A DNA stretch of 64,000 bases, taken from contig JAZKGE010000004.1 of assembly GCA_040386075.1 (NCBI GenBank), positions 5,054 to 69,053 on the forward strand, given 5' to 3'. Numbering within the stretch: position 1 is the stretch's first letter; each line of letters starts with the position of its first letter. The position numbers and the translations under genes are program-made. Under the pieces are notes generated by a model. It made no database searches. It was given only the letters and a program-made list of their open reading frames with translations, and had not been told where the DNA came from. Shown here piece by piece: positions 44,501 to 53,000 of this stretch. This stretch comes from UBA4416 sp040386075 (GTDB lineage: Bacteria > Bacteroidota > Bacteroidia > B-17B0 > Aurantibacillaceae).

Positions 44501-46487
44501 GAGAGCCGGAGGTTGTACAGCCATTATCTGTATTAGTTACTGTATAATTAAATGTTCCTGCTTGATTAACTGTGATCGAATTAGAGCTTGTTCCTGATGT
44601 AATTCCTGTTCCGCTCCATGCGTATGAAACAGGACTTGCTGTTGTTGTTGCGATAATACTTGCAGTTGTTGTATTGCAGGTAAGACTGTTAGATGCAGTA
44701 GTTGTAACTGTTATTGCAGACGTATTCTGCAAAACAGCAACAGTTGACGCAGCTGAGTTACATCCTAAGGTCGACGTAACAACTAAACTATATGTTCCTG
44801 GCTGATTCACAGTTGGGGTACTGGTGGCAGCTCCTCCTGTTATCCCTGGTCCCGACCAGTTATATGATCCTCCGCCAGATCCCGATAGTGTTGTAGATGT
44901 ATTGGCGCAGGTTAATGTAGCAGTAGTGCCTGCGTTGGCAACCGGAGTAGGGTTGATCGTAATTGAAAATGTAAGTGGTGCATTTGTACATCCGTTAAGG
45001 CTCGAAATTACGGCAAAAGTGCCGGTCTCAATTGCACTTACATTTGGTGCAGTATAACTTGCAATACTGGTAGTACCTGTAGCCGCCACGCCAATATTAG
45101 TGTTATTGTTTGTCCAACTAATATTGCCGCCTGCCGGAGTAGTTGTAAATACACTGGCACTTACTGTATTTCCCGAACAAACTGTTTGACTTGGAATAGC
45201 AGAAATAAGTGGCGCCGAAGGAATTGTAAAAACATAATAGCCGTTCAATACGCCACACACACCATTATTAAACGTATAAGTAACGGTGTAGGTAGTTCCG
45301 GCGGTCATTAAAGATGGATCAATATAAGCCCAACCTGAGTTCGAATCAGTAAGGCCCGGGCTTCCGGATGTTGGAAAGATAGAATAGCTTGCAGTACCTA
45401 TATTGGTGTTAGCAGGAGATGTTAATGTAAAACAAGAAGCAGAACTTGTATTCCAAACGGTTGGCCCGGCGATAACAGAATTTGTCCAGCAATTTCTAAG
45501 TGTTACAGTTGTTGGCCCTGTTGTTCCGGCAGTATTACAAAACTCAAAGTCATGCGACTTTGTTGGATCATTAAATCCGGCATACCAGTTATATGTACTT
45601 CCTGCACTGGCCCCGGCATCTCCTATCGATTCGGGGCAACTGGGACAGAGTGTATAGGTCTGCATCCCGTTCTGAAATATATTGACGGTACCCTGTGGAT
45701 CAAGGTTACTAACGTACGGACTATAATTAATAGCAATACAGGGTGTGAGTTCATCTTTTAATGGATTAGGAATAGAAGAACTTAAATTTGGAGGATTGAT
45801 AAAAAAAGGTTCGTTACAAACAACAGTACTACCACTTGGTTGATTGGCGCCACTCGATTCAACTGTTCCCACCATGGTGAAATTTGTAGGCGGACAAGTA
45901 ATCGAACAATCGGTTGCTGCGCCACTGGTTTGGTCAAAAGAAATGTAACCCGGCGTATTACTAAAATTAGTTACCATCACAATAAATATTTGCCCGGCAG
46001 CTGTTGGGTTTAATGTCATTGCTTCAGTAGCAGAAATATCATAACTGCAATCCACAATGCCACCTGTACAGGTTGGATTTGGAATAGCGCTGAACCATGT
46101 GCCGCATGCTGTTCCACTTGGTGCCGATCCACAGTTTCCTGTTAAGTTACTACAAGCATTAACTGTTGAAGAAAAAGGACCCCAGGCAACAAAATCCAAA
46201 GGTAGGTCCGGAGGTCCTCCATTAGTGCTTGATTGCGATAAGTTAAAGGTCATTGGTCCTGCTGCACTCGATTGCATATAAAACCACGATGGGTTTGGTG
46301 TTGTACATAAGCATCCATATGCAGGGCCCGATTCAGCAGTAAAAACATTGGTTGTATTGCTATATGTAAATGGTTGTCCAACCTCTATGCATATAGGGAT
46401 CATGTTGGCACAAGGCGTTGCACTTTGCGAGTAAATGTTTTTTAAGAAGCCGCTGACAAGTAATAAAAGTAAAATGGTTTTTTTCAT
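35592..46487 (-). CDS. Giant surface protein 2 (3631 residues): about 37 Ig-like repeats, type B T9SS domain
   Basis: The ATG at 46487 opens a signal peptide (MKKTILLLLLVSGFLKNIYS); a longer frame upstream has no signal-like start. The head (about 20-430) is Cys-rich, with WFYMQSS, DFVAWGPF, VDCSYDISATEAMTL and FIVMVTNF, and is homologous to that of giant protein 3. About 37 Ig-like repeats follow, of which 28 are very similar (79-80 residues; SYTWTGTGI, NQPGTFNYTVTNT, NGC). A PKD domain and a type B sorting domain ending GTVTLFR finish it. Between the Arg in TVTLRNCW and the Lys in FVIKAVDD, over 3200 residues, I found no Lys or Arg. It has its own consensus promoter and an upstream minisatellite. 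The likely role is a long adhesive or gliding filament. Confidence 0.87.
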   Translation of the reverse strand: MKKTILLLLLVSGFLKNIYSQSATPCANMIPICIEVGQPFTYSNTTNVFTAESGPAYGCLCTTPNPSWFYMQSSAAGPMTFNLSQSSTNGGPPDLPLDFVAWGPFSSTVNACSNLTGNCGSAPSGTACGTWFSAIPNPTCTGGIVDCSYDISATEAMTLNPTAAGQIFIVMVTNFSNTPGYISFDQTSGAATDCSITCPPTNFTMVGTVESSGANQPSGSTVVCNEPFFINPPNLSSSIPNPLKDELTPCIAINYSPYVSNLDPQGTVNIFQNGMQTYTLCPSCPESIGDAGASAGSTYNWYAGFNDPTKSHDFEFCNTAGTTGPTTVTLRNCWTNSVIAGPTVWNTSSASCFTLTSPANTNIGTASYSIFPTSGSPGLTDSNSGWAYIDPSLMTAGTTYTVTYTFNNGVCGVLNGYYVFTIPSAPLISAIPSQTVCSGNTVSASVFTTTPAGGNISWTNNNTNIGVAATGTTSIASYTAPNVSAIETGTFAVISSLNGCTNAPLTFSITINPTPVANAGTTATLTCANTSTTLSGSGGGSYNWSGPGITGGAATSTPTVNQPGTYSLVVTSTLGCNSAASTVAVLQNTSAITVTTTASNSLTCNTTTASIIATTTASPVSYAWSGTGITSGTSSNSITVNQAGTFNYTVTNTDNGCTTSGSQSILQNTLAPVVTSTTNSLSCTNTTVNASVNTITSPVSYTWTGTGITGSTTSNSITVNQPGTFNYTVTNTSTGCITSGSLAVTQNTVAPVVTSTTNTLTCVNTTVNASVSTAATPVSYTWTGTGITGSTTSNSITVTQPGTFNYTVTNTNNGCVTSGNLSVTQNTTAPVVTTSNSNSLSCTSTSATIIASTTSTPVSYNWSGTGITSGNGTATITVSQGGTFNYTVTDTNTGCSTMGSQTVLQSTLTPVVTSSTNTLTCTNTTVNASVSTAATPVSYTWTGTGITGSTTTNSISVNQPGNFNYTVTNTSNGCATSGNLTVTQNTTTPAVTSTTNSLSCTNTTVNASVNTITSPVSYTWTGTGITGSTTSNSITVNQPGTFNYTVTNTSTGCITSGSLAVTQNTVAPVVTSTTNTLTCVNTTVNASVSTAATPVSYTWTGTGITGSTTSNSITVTQPGTFNYTVTNTNNGCVTSGNLSVTQNTTAPVVTTSNSNSLSCTSTSATIIASTTSTPVSYNWSGTGITSGNGTATITVSQGGTFNYTVTDTNTGCSTMGSQTVLQSTLTPVVTSSTNTLTCTNTTVNASVSTAATPVSYTWTGTGITGSTTSNSVSVNQPGTFNYTVTNTSNGCVTSGNLSVTQNTTVPVVTSTSNTLTCLSTTVIASLSTTATPVSYTWTGTGITGSTTSNSISVNQPGTFDYTVTNTNNGCIASGNLSVSQNTTTPVVTPSLSNSLSCTATSATIIATTTASPVTYMWNGTGITGGNGTPTITVNQGGVFNYTVTNTDNGCTTTGSQSVIQTTLAPVVTSSSNSLSCTNTTVIASVSTTATPVSYIWTGTGITGSTTSNSITVNQPGTFNYTVTNTSNGCVTLGNLSVIQNTNTPVVTSTTNTLTCINTTVNASLTTTATPVSYTWTGSGITGSTTTNSISVNQPGTFNYTVTNTNNGCVTSGNLAVTQNTTAPVVTSNTNSLSCTNTVVVASVSTTATPVSYTWTGTGITGSTTSNSVSINQPGTFNYTVTNTANGCATTGNLSVSQNTIVPVASSSISNTISCTVTTATAIITTTTSPAIYNWSGSGIISGNTTATVAIGQGGTFNYTVTDPGNGCSTTGSQTVLQTTLAPLVASSASNSLTCLISTADVAATTTAAPVTYTWTGTGITSSTNSNTISVNQPGTYNYTVTNTSNGCVTLGSQTVIQSTVAPVVTSTTNTLTCINTTVNASLSTTATPVSYTWAGTGITGSTTSNSISVNQPGTFDYTVTNTSNGCVTTGNLSVTQNTIAPVVTSSNSNSLSCTSTSATVIASTTTTPVTYAWSGTGISSGNATPTISVNQGGTFSYTVTNTSNGCTTTGSQAVIQNTLSPVVTSSNTNSLSCTSTSATIIASTTATPVSYTWTGTGITSGNGTPTITVNQGGALNYTVTNTDNGCTSSGSQSVIQNTIVPVVTSTTNTLTCANTTVNATVSTTTAPVSYTWTGTGITGGVTSNTVSVNQPGTYNYTVTNTFNGCETSGNIAVTQNTVAPVVTSTTNTLTCTNTTVNATASTTTTPVSYTWAGTGITGSTSSNTVSVNQPGTFNYTVTNTSNGCTTPGTLTVFQNTLAPVVTTSNSNSLSCTSSSATVVASTTTTPVTYTWSGTGITSGNGTPTISVNQGGTFNYTVTNIANGCITTGSQSVIQNTLSPVVASSTSNSLSCTSTTASVIATTTTTPVSYTWTGTGITSGNGTSTITVNQPGTFNYTVTNTDNGCVSNGSQSVIQNTVAPIVTSTTNTLTCTNTTVNASLSTTATPVSYTWTGTGITGSTTSNTISVNQPGTFNYTVTNTFNGCATNGNLVVTQNTVAPVVTTTTNTLTCTNTTVNATVSTTTTPVSYNWAGTGITSGTSSNSITVNQGGIFNYTVTNTSNGCATNGNLVVSQNTLAPVVTSSNSNSLSCNSTTATVIASTTTTPVSYTWTGTGITSGTSSNSITVNQGGTFNYTVTDTNNGCATTGAETVTQNTLAPAVNSSVTNSLSCTTTTALVVATTTMSPVSYTWTGTGIVSGNGTTSITVNEGGTFNYTVTNTDNGCITTGSQSVIQNTVAPVASANGGTITCVTTTVILTGGPLTGVTYSWSGTGLTGTTTSATASATTTGNYTLTTTASNGCTNTAVATVIDDFAAPVVSAGTTQSITCNGPAVTLAGSVSPTVSIITWLGGVCGPINTLTTTACAPGTFTLVATDINTGCTSQSTVAVLSGTDVPQATVNTLTNSITCTNTVVTIGITSTDPTITYTWTGTGISGSTTGSVTTVTLPGTYSVTITNTVTNCSSLYTIVVPVAVPVVTANIVPSTSLTCTSPTATLSATPTGTNYAYAWAGAGAIVSGATTANAVVNIGGNYTVTITDNNNGCQGTYTVNVPTNTVVPTLSITPNPATITCSSPTVSIVASSDSDPNSVYTWTVPAGGTLSSTNVNNPSASSSGNYSVSVTNSANGCVSLVEVASVTTNTTIPTFTLSSMADTLTCLVSSITVTLSTTDPNVTYSWTPAPSAGGTTQTPTFDALGNYTASITNTVTGCVNNNAVVVITQDINVPSMTLTPSSSITCNISSVTITSISSPSTGLTYTWSGPGIIGSTTGSTVDANVSGTYSVAYTNAVTGCSNTTSVFVSQNTTPPTLTVTSSGSVLSCANPSITLSAIGTPSFVTTWQTPSGTGINPLIVTTSGTYTANIIDTINGCSFSQTVVISGSSNPPTANAGPNTLIPCGMLSVGLTGSTTSTNNVTYSWAGPSAGSIISGSNSQTPVVNEAGIYTLTVTDPVNGCIATSTTVVGLAPSNVTAAFTADPPSGFTPLNVNFTNQSTNATAYSWDLGNGVTSNSEHTSASYPNGNYTVTLIASSGLCSDTVTFVIKAVDDNLLEIPNVFTPNEDGTNDVFIIKSIGFKEISLQIFNRWGQKLHDSTEPKAAWDGMAPNGEKVPEGTYFYFVKATSFDDKTIEKQGTVTLFR
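42684..43511. repeat. Copy 1 of an 828-bp perfect direct repeat
   Basis: Line-by-line comparison shows this segment identical to 43635-44462, offset by 951 bp (317 codons). The 951-bp period equals four Ig-like repeats of giant protein 2. The next bases on each side (42683 and 43512) differ. Confidence 0.9.
43635..44462. repeat. Copy 2 of an 828-bp perfect direct repeat
   Basis: Second copy of the segment at 42684-43511. The 123 bp between the copies also belongs to the repeat array but does not share the perfect identity. Confidence 0.9.
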
Positions 46488-46616
46488 GTATAATATTATG
46501 CTGAAGTATTTTATATATAAATGTTGTGGTAACAATTTATTCACGGGGCTTTCTAATAATAAATGATTTCTACAAATTATTATTAATTTTCACCTTAAAT
46601 GTTTTAAATTTCGCCG

Positions 46617-46648
46617 CAAAAGTAGTATAAATCAGCGGTTTACCCAAA
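46617..46648 (-). promoter_or_regulatory. Consensus Bacteroidota promoter of giant protein 2
   Basis: On the minus strand TTTG (46645-46648), 20 bases, then TACTTTTG (46617-46624) match the consensus fully. Transcription should start near 46610, leaving a long leader before the ATG at 46487. Confidence 0.8.
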
Positions 46649-46698
46649 TTATTAGCTCTTTCTCCTGATTGGGTTTATGGGCTGTAATATATCTCCTG

Positions 46699-46908
46699 CC
46701 TGCATTAACATATCTCCCACCTGCATTAACAAATCTCGCTCCTGCATTAACAAATCTCATACCTGTATTAACATATCTCGCTCCTGCTTTAACAAATCTC
46801 ATACCTGCATTAACATATCTCGCTCCTGCATTAACAGATCTCGCTCCTGCATTAACAAATCTCGCTCCTGCATTAACAGATCTCGCTCCTGCATTAACAG
46901 ATCTCCTA
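46699..46908. repeat. 21-bp tandem repeat, 10 units, upstream of the giant gene 2 promoter
   Basis: Units begin exactly every 21 bp at 46699, 46720, 46741 and so on to 46888, with plus-strand consensus CCTGCATTAACAAATCTCGC followed by T. Variation is limited to a few positions (ACA/ACAT/ACAG before ATCTC; CGCT or ATA). Weaker partial copies flank both ends. The array ends about 50 bp upstream of the -33 box. Since 21 is divisible by 3, long open frames cross it by chance. Confidence 0.95.
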
Positions 46909-46963
46909 CCTGTAAGCTAAAAACTCATTTCTTCTATGCCAGAAGGGTGGGGATGAGGCAAAC

Positions 46964-46999
46964 AAAAAAACCGCCAACCTATTAGTTGGCGGTTTTTTT
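46964..46999 (-). terminator. Terminator after giant protein 3
   Basis: A perfect 15-bp stem (AAAAAAACCGCCAAC / GTTGGCGGTTTTTTT) with a 6-base loop lies 23 bp past the stop, with seven T on the minus strand. Confidence 0.9.
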
Positions 47000-47022
47000 A
47001 ACTATTTAATTAAATTTTAGTA

Positions 47023-50000
47023 CTATCTGAATAGGTTTACTGTGCCATGTTTTTCAACATCGCTTCCATCAAAGCCGGTAGCTTTCACAAAATAGAAGTA
47101 AGTTCCTTCAGGTACTCTTATTCCATTTGGTGCCAAACCATCCCACGATGCTTTTGCCCCTGTGAATTCAAATAGTTTTTCTCCCCAGCGGTTAAATACC
47201 TGCAAAGCGATCTCTTTAACCCCGGTCGATTTGATCGTAAAAAAGTCATTTGCTCCATCATCGTTAGGTGTAAATACGTTTGGTATTTCCAGTGAGAATC
47301 CGTCTTCTACAACAATTTCAACCGTAGCAGTAGCAGTACATGAGCCCGATGTAGTAGTTAATGTTACAATATAGGTTCCTGTCATAAATGTATTACTTGG
47401 ATTTTGGTTTGGTGAAGTGGTTCCTTCGCCAAAGTTCCAGCTGTAAGATGGGCTATTTGCTCCGGCTCCTGTAAAATCAACAACCAATGGAGAAATACCG
47501 GATGCTGGATTTGCAGTAATTGATGCTGTAGCATTTGCCTGAGTTACATTTACAGTTGAAGTAGTTGAGCAACCGGTAATATTGTCTGTTACAGTTAATG
47601 TATAGTCACCAACTTCAGTTACTGTTGGATTAAGTGTAGTACCTCCCGATAAAATACTTGTTCCTGATGGACCTGCCCATGAATAACTTGTATTTGTTGT
47701 AGTTGTAGTACCATTTAATGTTACAGTAGTATTGCCACAAGCAATATTAGCTGCAGCACCGGCATTAACTCCTTGTGGCGGAGATGTATTTCCAGTAACT
47801 GTATAATTTGTTGTTACAGAACATCCGTTTACAGCATCAACTACTTCTAAGGTATAAACGCCGGCAGTTGTTACATCTAAAGTAGGAGTAGTAATACTGC
47901 CCGGTAGCCATGATATTGAGGTAGGATTAGAACCTGATGGATTACCTTGTAAAACTACTGATGTGTTACCTGCTCCACAGCCTATAACTGTATTTGTAGA
48001 AGTAATACTGATCGATGCAGTCGGGTGTATAGTATCTCCAGCAACGGTAAATGTATTAGCTGTACTGGTTGATGATGATACGCACCCTGTTAATGTATTT
48101 GTAATAGCTAAGGTGTAAATTCCTGTTGCTGTAAAAGTAGCATTAGCCTGATTTGCGGAAGTTGATAAACCAACACTTGGCGACCATGTATATGTAAGAT
48201 CAGAACCTGGTGTTACTGTAGGCGTTACATTTATAGATAGGACAGAGCATGTAATACTTCCACTGTTTATAGATGACGATAAGCTAATTACCGGAATTGT
48301 ATTATCTAAAATAACAGTTACTACATTTGCATTGATGCTTGATGCACAGCTACTTGCTGTATTTGTAATTACAGCGCTATACGAACCTGCAGCGTTAAAT
48401 ACCGGCGTTGAAGTTGTTTCAGTACCAGGTACAATACCCGTTGTTGGTGTCCAGTTATAACTCACAGGTGTAGCTGTAGAAGTAATAGAAACACTTGGCG
48501 TTGGATTTGAACAGGTAATTGATACTGAACTTGCAGATAATGTTCCAGTTGGAATTCCTGAATCAGCAACCACGTCTACTGTTGCAGGTGTTGTAGCTGA
48601 TGTACTACATCCGTTAACTGTATTTGTAACTATTACTGAATAAGTTCCCGCGCCTGATGATACGATTGGATTTCCTGTAACTGTTAATGATGTTGGAGTT
48701 GTCCATGTATAAACAGAGTTTGGATCTGCATTACTGGTTCCTGATAAAGTTGCGTTTGGAGCAGCGCATGTTGTAGTTACTGATGATGCGGTTCCTAATG
48801 TAAAGGTTGGAGAGGCATTATCAGCGATCACTGTAAATGAATTTGCTGCATTGGTCATAGATGTTACGCAACCCGTTACTGTGTTCGTAACAGCTAATGT
48901 ATATACGCCGGCTGCCGTAAATGTTGCACTGGCAAGGTTTGGAGAAGTTGACATTCCTGTTCCCGGAGACCAAGTGTAAGTTAAGTTACTTGCAGGCGTT
49001 ATTGTTGGAGTAACAATAACTAAGGTATTGGTACATGTAATTGTTCCGTCATTTGTCGCAGCAGATAATGTTATAACAGGAGCAGTATTATCCAGTGAGA
49101 CTGTAACAACATTTGATGCAATACCCGTCGCACATCCGCTTACTGTATTAGTTACAACAACACTGTACGATCCTGCTGCATTAAAGACTGGACTGCCAGT
49201 TGTTTCAGTTCCCGGTACAATTCCGGTAGTTGGCGACCAGTTGTAGCTTACAGGGGTTGATGTAGTTGAAATAGTAGCGCTTACTGTAGTACTTGAACAT
49301 GTTATCGATAATGAATTAGTAGACAGGTTGGTTACAGGGATACCTGCATCCGCTATAACTTCTACCGTGTATTGAGCTGCAGTGGAACTGCTACAACCAT
49401 TCACTGTATTTGTTACTGCAACTGTATATATTCCCGCATTGGATACAGTAATAGGATTTCCTGTAAGTGTAGATGATGATGGAGTGGTCCATGTATAAAC
49501 AGAGCTAGGATCAGCATTACTACTTCCTGATAAGGTTACGCTAGGCACTGCACAAGTTGCTGTTACAGATGGAGCAGTTCCAAGCACAAATGTTGGAGGA
49601 GTATTATTTGCAATTACAGTAAATGAATTTGCAGAATTTGTCATTGAAGTTACACAACCTGTTAATGTATTTGTAACAGCTAATGTATAAACCCCTGCTG
49701 CTGTAAATGTAGCATTAGATAAAGAACTTGATGTAACTCCACCGGGTGACCAGGTATAAGTTAAATTACCTGCAGGAGTTACAGTAGGGCTTATTGTTAC
49801 CAATGTATTTGTACAAGTAATTGTTCCATTATTTATACCGCTCGTTAATGTGATTGCCGGAACCGTATTATTTAAAACAACAGTTACCACGTTTGAACTG
49901 ATATTAGATGCGCATCCGCTGGTTGTATTAGTAACTACAACACTGTATGATCCTGCTGCATTGAACACTGGGTTGGCAGTTGTTTGAGTGCCAGGTACAA

Positions 50001-53000
50001 TACCAGCTGATGGAGACCAGCTATAACTCACAGGTGTTGAAGAGGTTGATGCATTAGTTGTTACTGTTGGACTTGAACAGGTAATTGATAAAGAGTTGGT
50101 AGACAAGTTCACAACAGGTATTGCTAAGTCTGGCGTAACACTAACTGTATTTTGTGTTAACGAAGATGAGCAACCCGAAGCTGTATTTGTAACCACAACT
50201 GTAAATATGCCGCTTCCGCTTGCTACAGGATTTGAAATTGTACTGTTACTTAAAGAACCAGTTCCTGGCGAAGTCCAGCTATAGGTAACACCTGTTGAAG
50301 GTGTTGACGACGCTACTATCGTTACTGTTGGATTACTACAGGTTGTAGTAACAGATGGCGCTGCAATGTTAACTGCAGGTATAGTAGTGTTTGAATTGAC
50401 AGTGATATTTGCATTTCCTACACAACCACTCACAGTATTAGTAACAGTTACGCTATAAACTCCACCTTGTGTAACCGTTGGAGTTGCAACTGAAGTTCCT
50501 GATAAACCTGCAGCCGGTGTCCAGCTGTAAGAATATGATCCTGCTGGAGATGCACTTAAGGTTAATGATGTCGTTGTACAAGTGATAGATGATGTTGGAG
50601 CAATGCTTGCCGCTACTATAGTTGTATTTGTAGGAACAATGGTTGTAACTGTAGAAGTACATCCTGTAGATGTATTTGTAACAACGCATTGATAAGTTCC
50701 TCCAACAGTAACGGTTCCGGTTGGAGTACCAGAGCCGGCAACAGCACCAGGCCCTGTCCATGAATAAGATACCGGGGTCATAGTAGTTGAAGCAGAAATC
50801 TGAACACTTGTGTTAGTACATGTAATAGAGCCTGTATTAGAAGCATTTACTACCGGAGTGCCTACACTAGGAACTACAGATACCGTTCCTGAATTTGTAC
50901 AACCATTTGCCGGGTTAGTAACTGTTAATGTATAAGTATTTGGTGAGCATGCTGAAGCTGTATAACTGTTTGCTCCTGCGCATGCTCCGCCTGTCCAAAC
51001 TGGTGTGCAGGTTGACGGATTAGCTGAGCCAATCATCGATACAGTTGGAGAAGCGCATGTAATTGTTTGTGTTCCGGGCATTGTTACAGTAGGAGCAGTC
51101 GTGTTTTGANNNNNNNNNNNNNNNNNNNNNNNNNNNNNNNNNNNNNNNNNNNNNNNNNNNNNNNNNNNNNNNNNNNNNNNNNNNNNNNNNNNNNNNNNNN
51201 NNNNNNNNNGCAACAGAAGTATTGGCAGTAGCTGTACAACCATTTGCAGCAGTAACAGTAACTAAATAAGGTCCTGTACTATTTACAACAGGATTGGCTG
51301 TAGCAGCGCCACTAACAATACCTGTCCCTGTCCAGTTATAAGTGCCACCGCCGGTACCGGTTAATGTTACTGTAGTTGATGAACAGGTTAATGATGTACC
51401 GCTACTTGCACCTGCAGTAGGAGCAGTCGTGTTTTGAGCAACAGAAGTATTGGCAGTAGCTGTACAACCATTTGCAGCAGTAACAGTAACTACATAAGGT
51501 CCTGTGCCATTCACAACGGGGTTTGCTGTAGCAGCACCACTAACGATTCCTGTTCCGGCCCAGTTATAAGTTCCACCACCGGTAGCTGTTAAAGCAGCAG
51601 TAGTTGTAGAACAGGTTAAAGTAGCCGTATTGGATGCACCTGCCGTAGGAGCTGTTGTATTTTGAGTAACAGAAGTATTGGCAGTAGCCGTACAGCCATT
51701 TGCAGCAGTAACAGTAACTACATAAGGTCCTGTACCATTTACAACAGGATTAGCGGTAGCAGCGCCACTAAAAATCCCTGTTCCGGTCCAGTTATAAGTT
51801 CCACCACCGGTACCGGTAAGTGTAACAGTAGTAGTAATACAGTTTAAACTTGCGGTATTTGAAGCACCTGCCGTAGGAGCTGTTGTATTTTGAGTAACAG
51901 AAGTATTGGCAGTAGCTGTACAACCGTTAGCTGCAGTAACTCTAACCGTAAATGTTCCAGCTGTATTAACTGTAGGATTAGCTGTTGTGTTATTGGTAAT
52001 TGTACCCGGACCTGTCCATAAATAAGTCCCACCACCGGTAGCTGTTAAAGCCGCAGTAGTTATAGAACAGGTTAAAGTAGCCGTATTGGATGCACCTGCC
52101 GTAGGAGCAGTTGTATTTTGAGTAACAGAAGTATTGGCAGTAGCTGTACAACCATTTGCAGCAGTAACAGTAACTACATAAGGTCCTGTGCCATTCACAA
52201 CAGGGTTTGCTGTAGCAGCACCACTAACAATTCCTGTTCCGGTCCAGTTGTATGTTCCGCCGCCTGTGCCGTTAAGTGTAACAGTAGTGGTAATACAGTT
52301 TAAACTTGCAGTATTTGAAGCGCCAGCCGTAGGAGCAGTCGTATTTTGAGCAACAGAAGTATTGGCATTAGCCGTACAACCGTTAGCAGCAGTAACGGTA
52401 ACTACATAAGGGCCTGTACCATTCACAACAGGGTTTGCTGTAGCAGCGCCACTAACGATTCCTGTTCCGGCCCAGTTATAAGTTCCACCACCGGTAGCTG
52501 TTAAAGCAGCCGTAGTTGTAGAACAGGTTAAAGTAGCCGTATTAGATGCACCTGCAGTAGGAGCGGTCGTATTTTGAGGGACTGTTATGGTTGAAACTGT
52601 AGAAGTACATCCCGCTGCTGAAGTTACAACTAAGCTATAAGTTCCTGCAGTATTAACAGATGGGGTTGCTGTTGCAGCTCCTGATGTGATACCTGGGCCT
52701 GTCCATGAGTAGGTTCCGCCACCTGATCCCGATAACGAGATCGTCTGAGTGGAACACGTTAAGGAACCGGATGTTCCTGCGTTGGCAGTTGGAACAGGGT
52801 TAACAGTTATTGTTTTAACAGCTGTATTTGTACAACCCGCTGCTGAAGTAACAGTTGAAGTATACGTAATACTTCCTGTTGCCGATGGTGTAGCTGTAAT
52901 ATTTGTTCCTGTTGTTCCCGATAGACCATTTCCTGCACTTCCGGTCCAGGTATAAGTACTGGCACCACTACCTGTAAATGTTAATGAGGCACCCAGGCAT

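Larger units (their letters stand above)
46488..47022. other. Regulatory spacer between giant genes 2 and 3
   Basis: The 535 bp contain, in the direction of transcription of gene 2: the terminator of gene 3 (46964-46999), a 21-bp tandem repeat (46699-46908), a consensus promoter (46617-46648) and an untranslated leader of about 120 nt. No real gene is present. Confidence 0.75.

Noticed and set aside
35654..45761. Many open frames of 60-110 codons on both strands inside the giant genes
   Set aside because: They are shadows of the Thr/Gly-rich repeats, which have few stops in other frames. The repeated ones move with the repeat units.
46488..46544. Longer start for giant protein 2
   Set aside because: The upstream 19 codons do not form a signal peptide, while the ATG at 46487 starts a clear one.
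46699..46908. CRISPR array
   Set aside because: The 21-bp units are directly joined with no unique spacers, and no cas gene is present.
46669..46985. Two plus-strand open frames of 83 and 102 codons with seven-residue repeats
   Set aside because: They only cross the 21-bp tandem repeat. Because 21 is a multiple of 3, any frame free of stops in one unit stays open. There is no signal, start context or partner.
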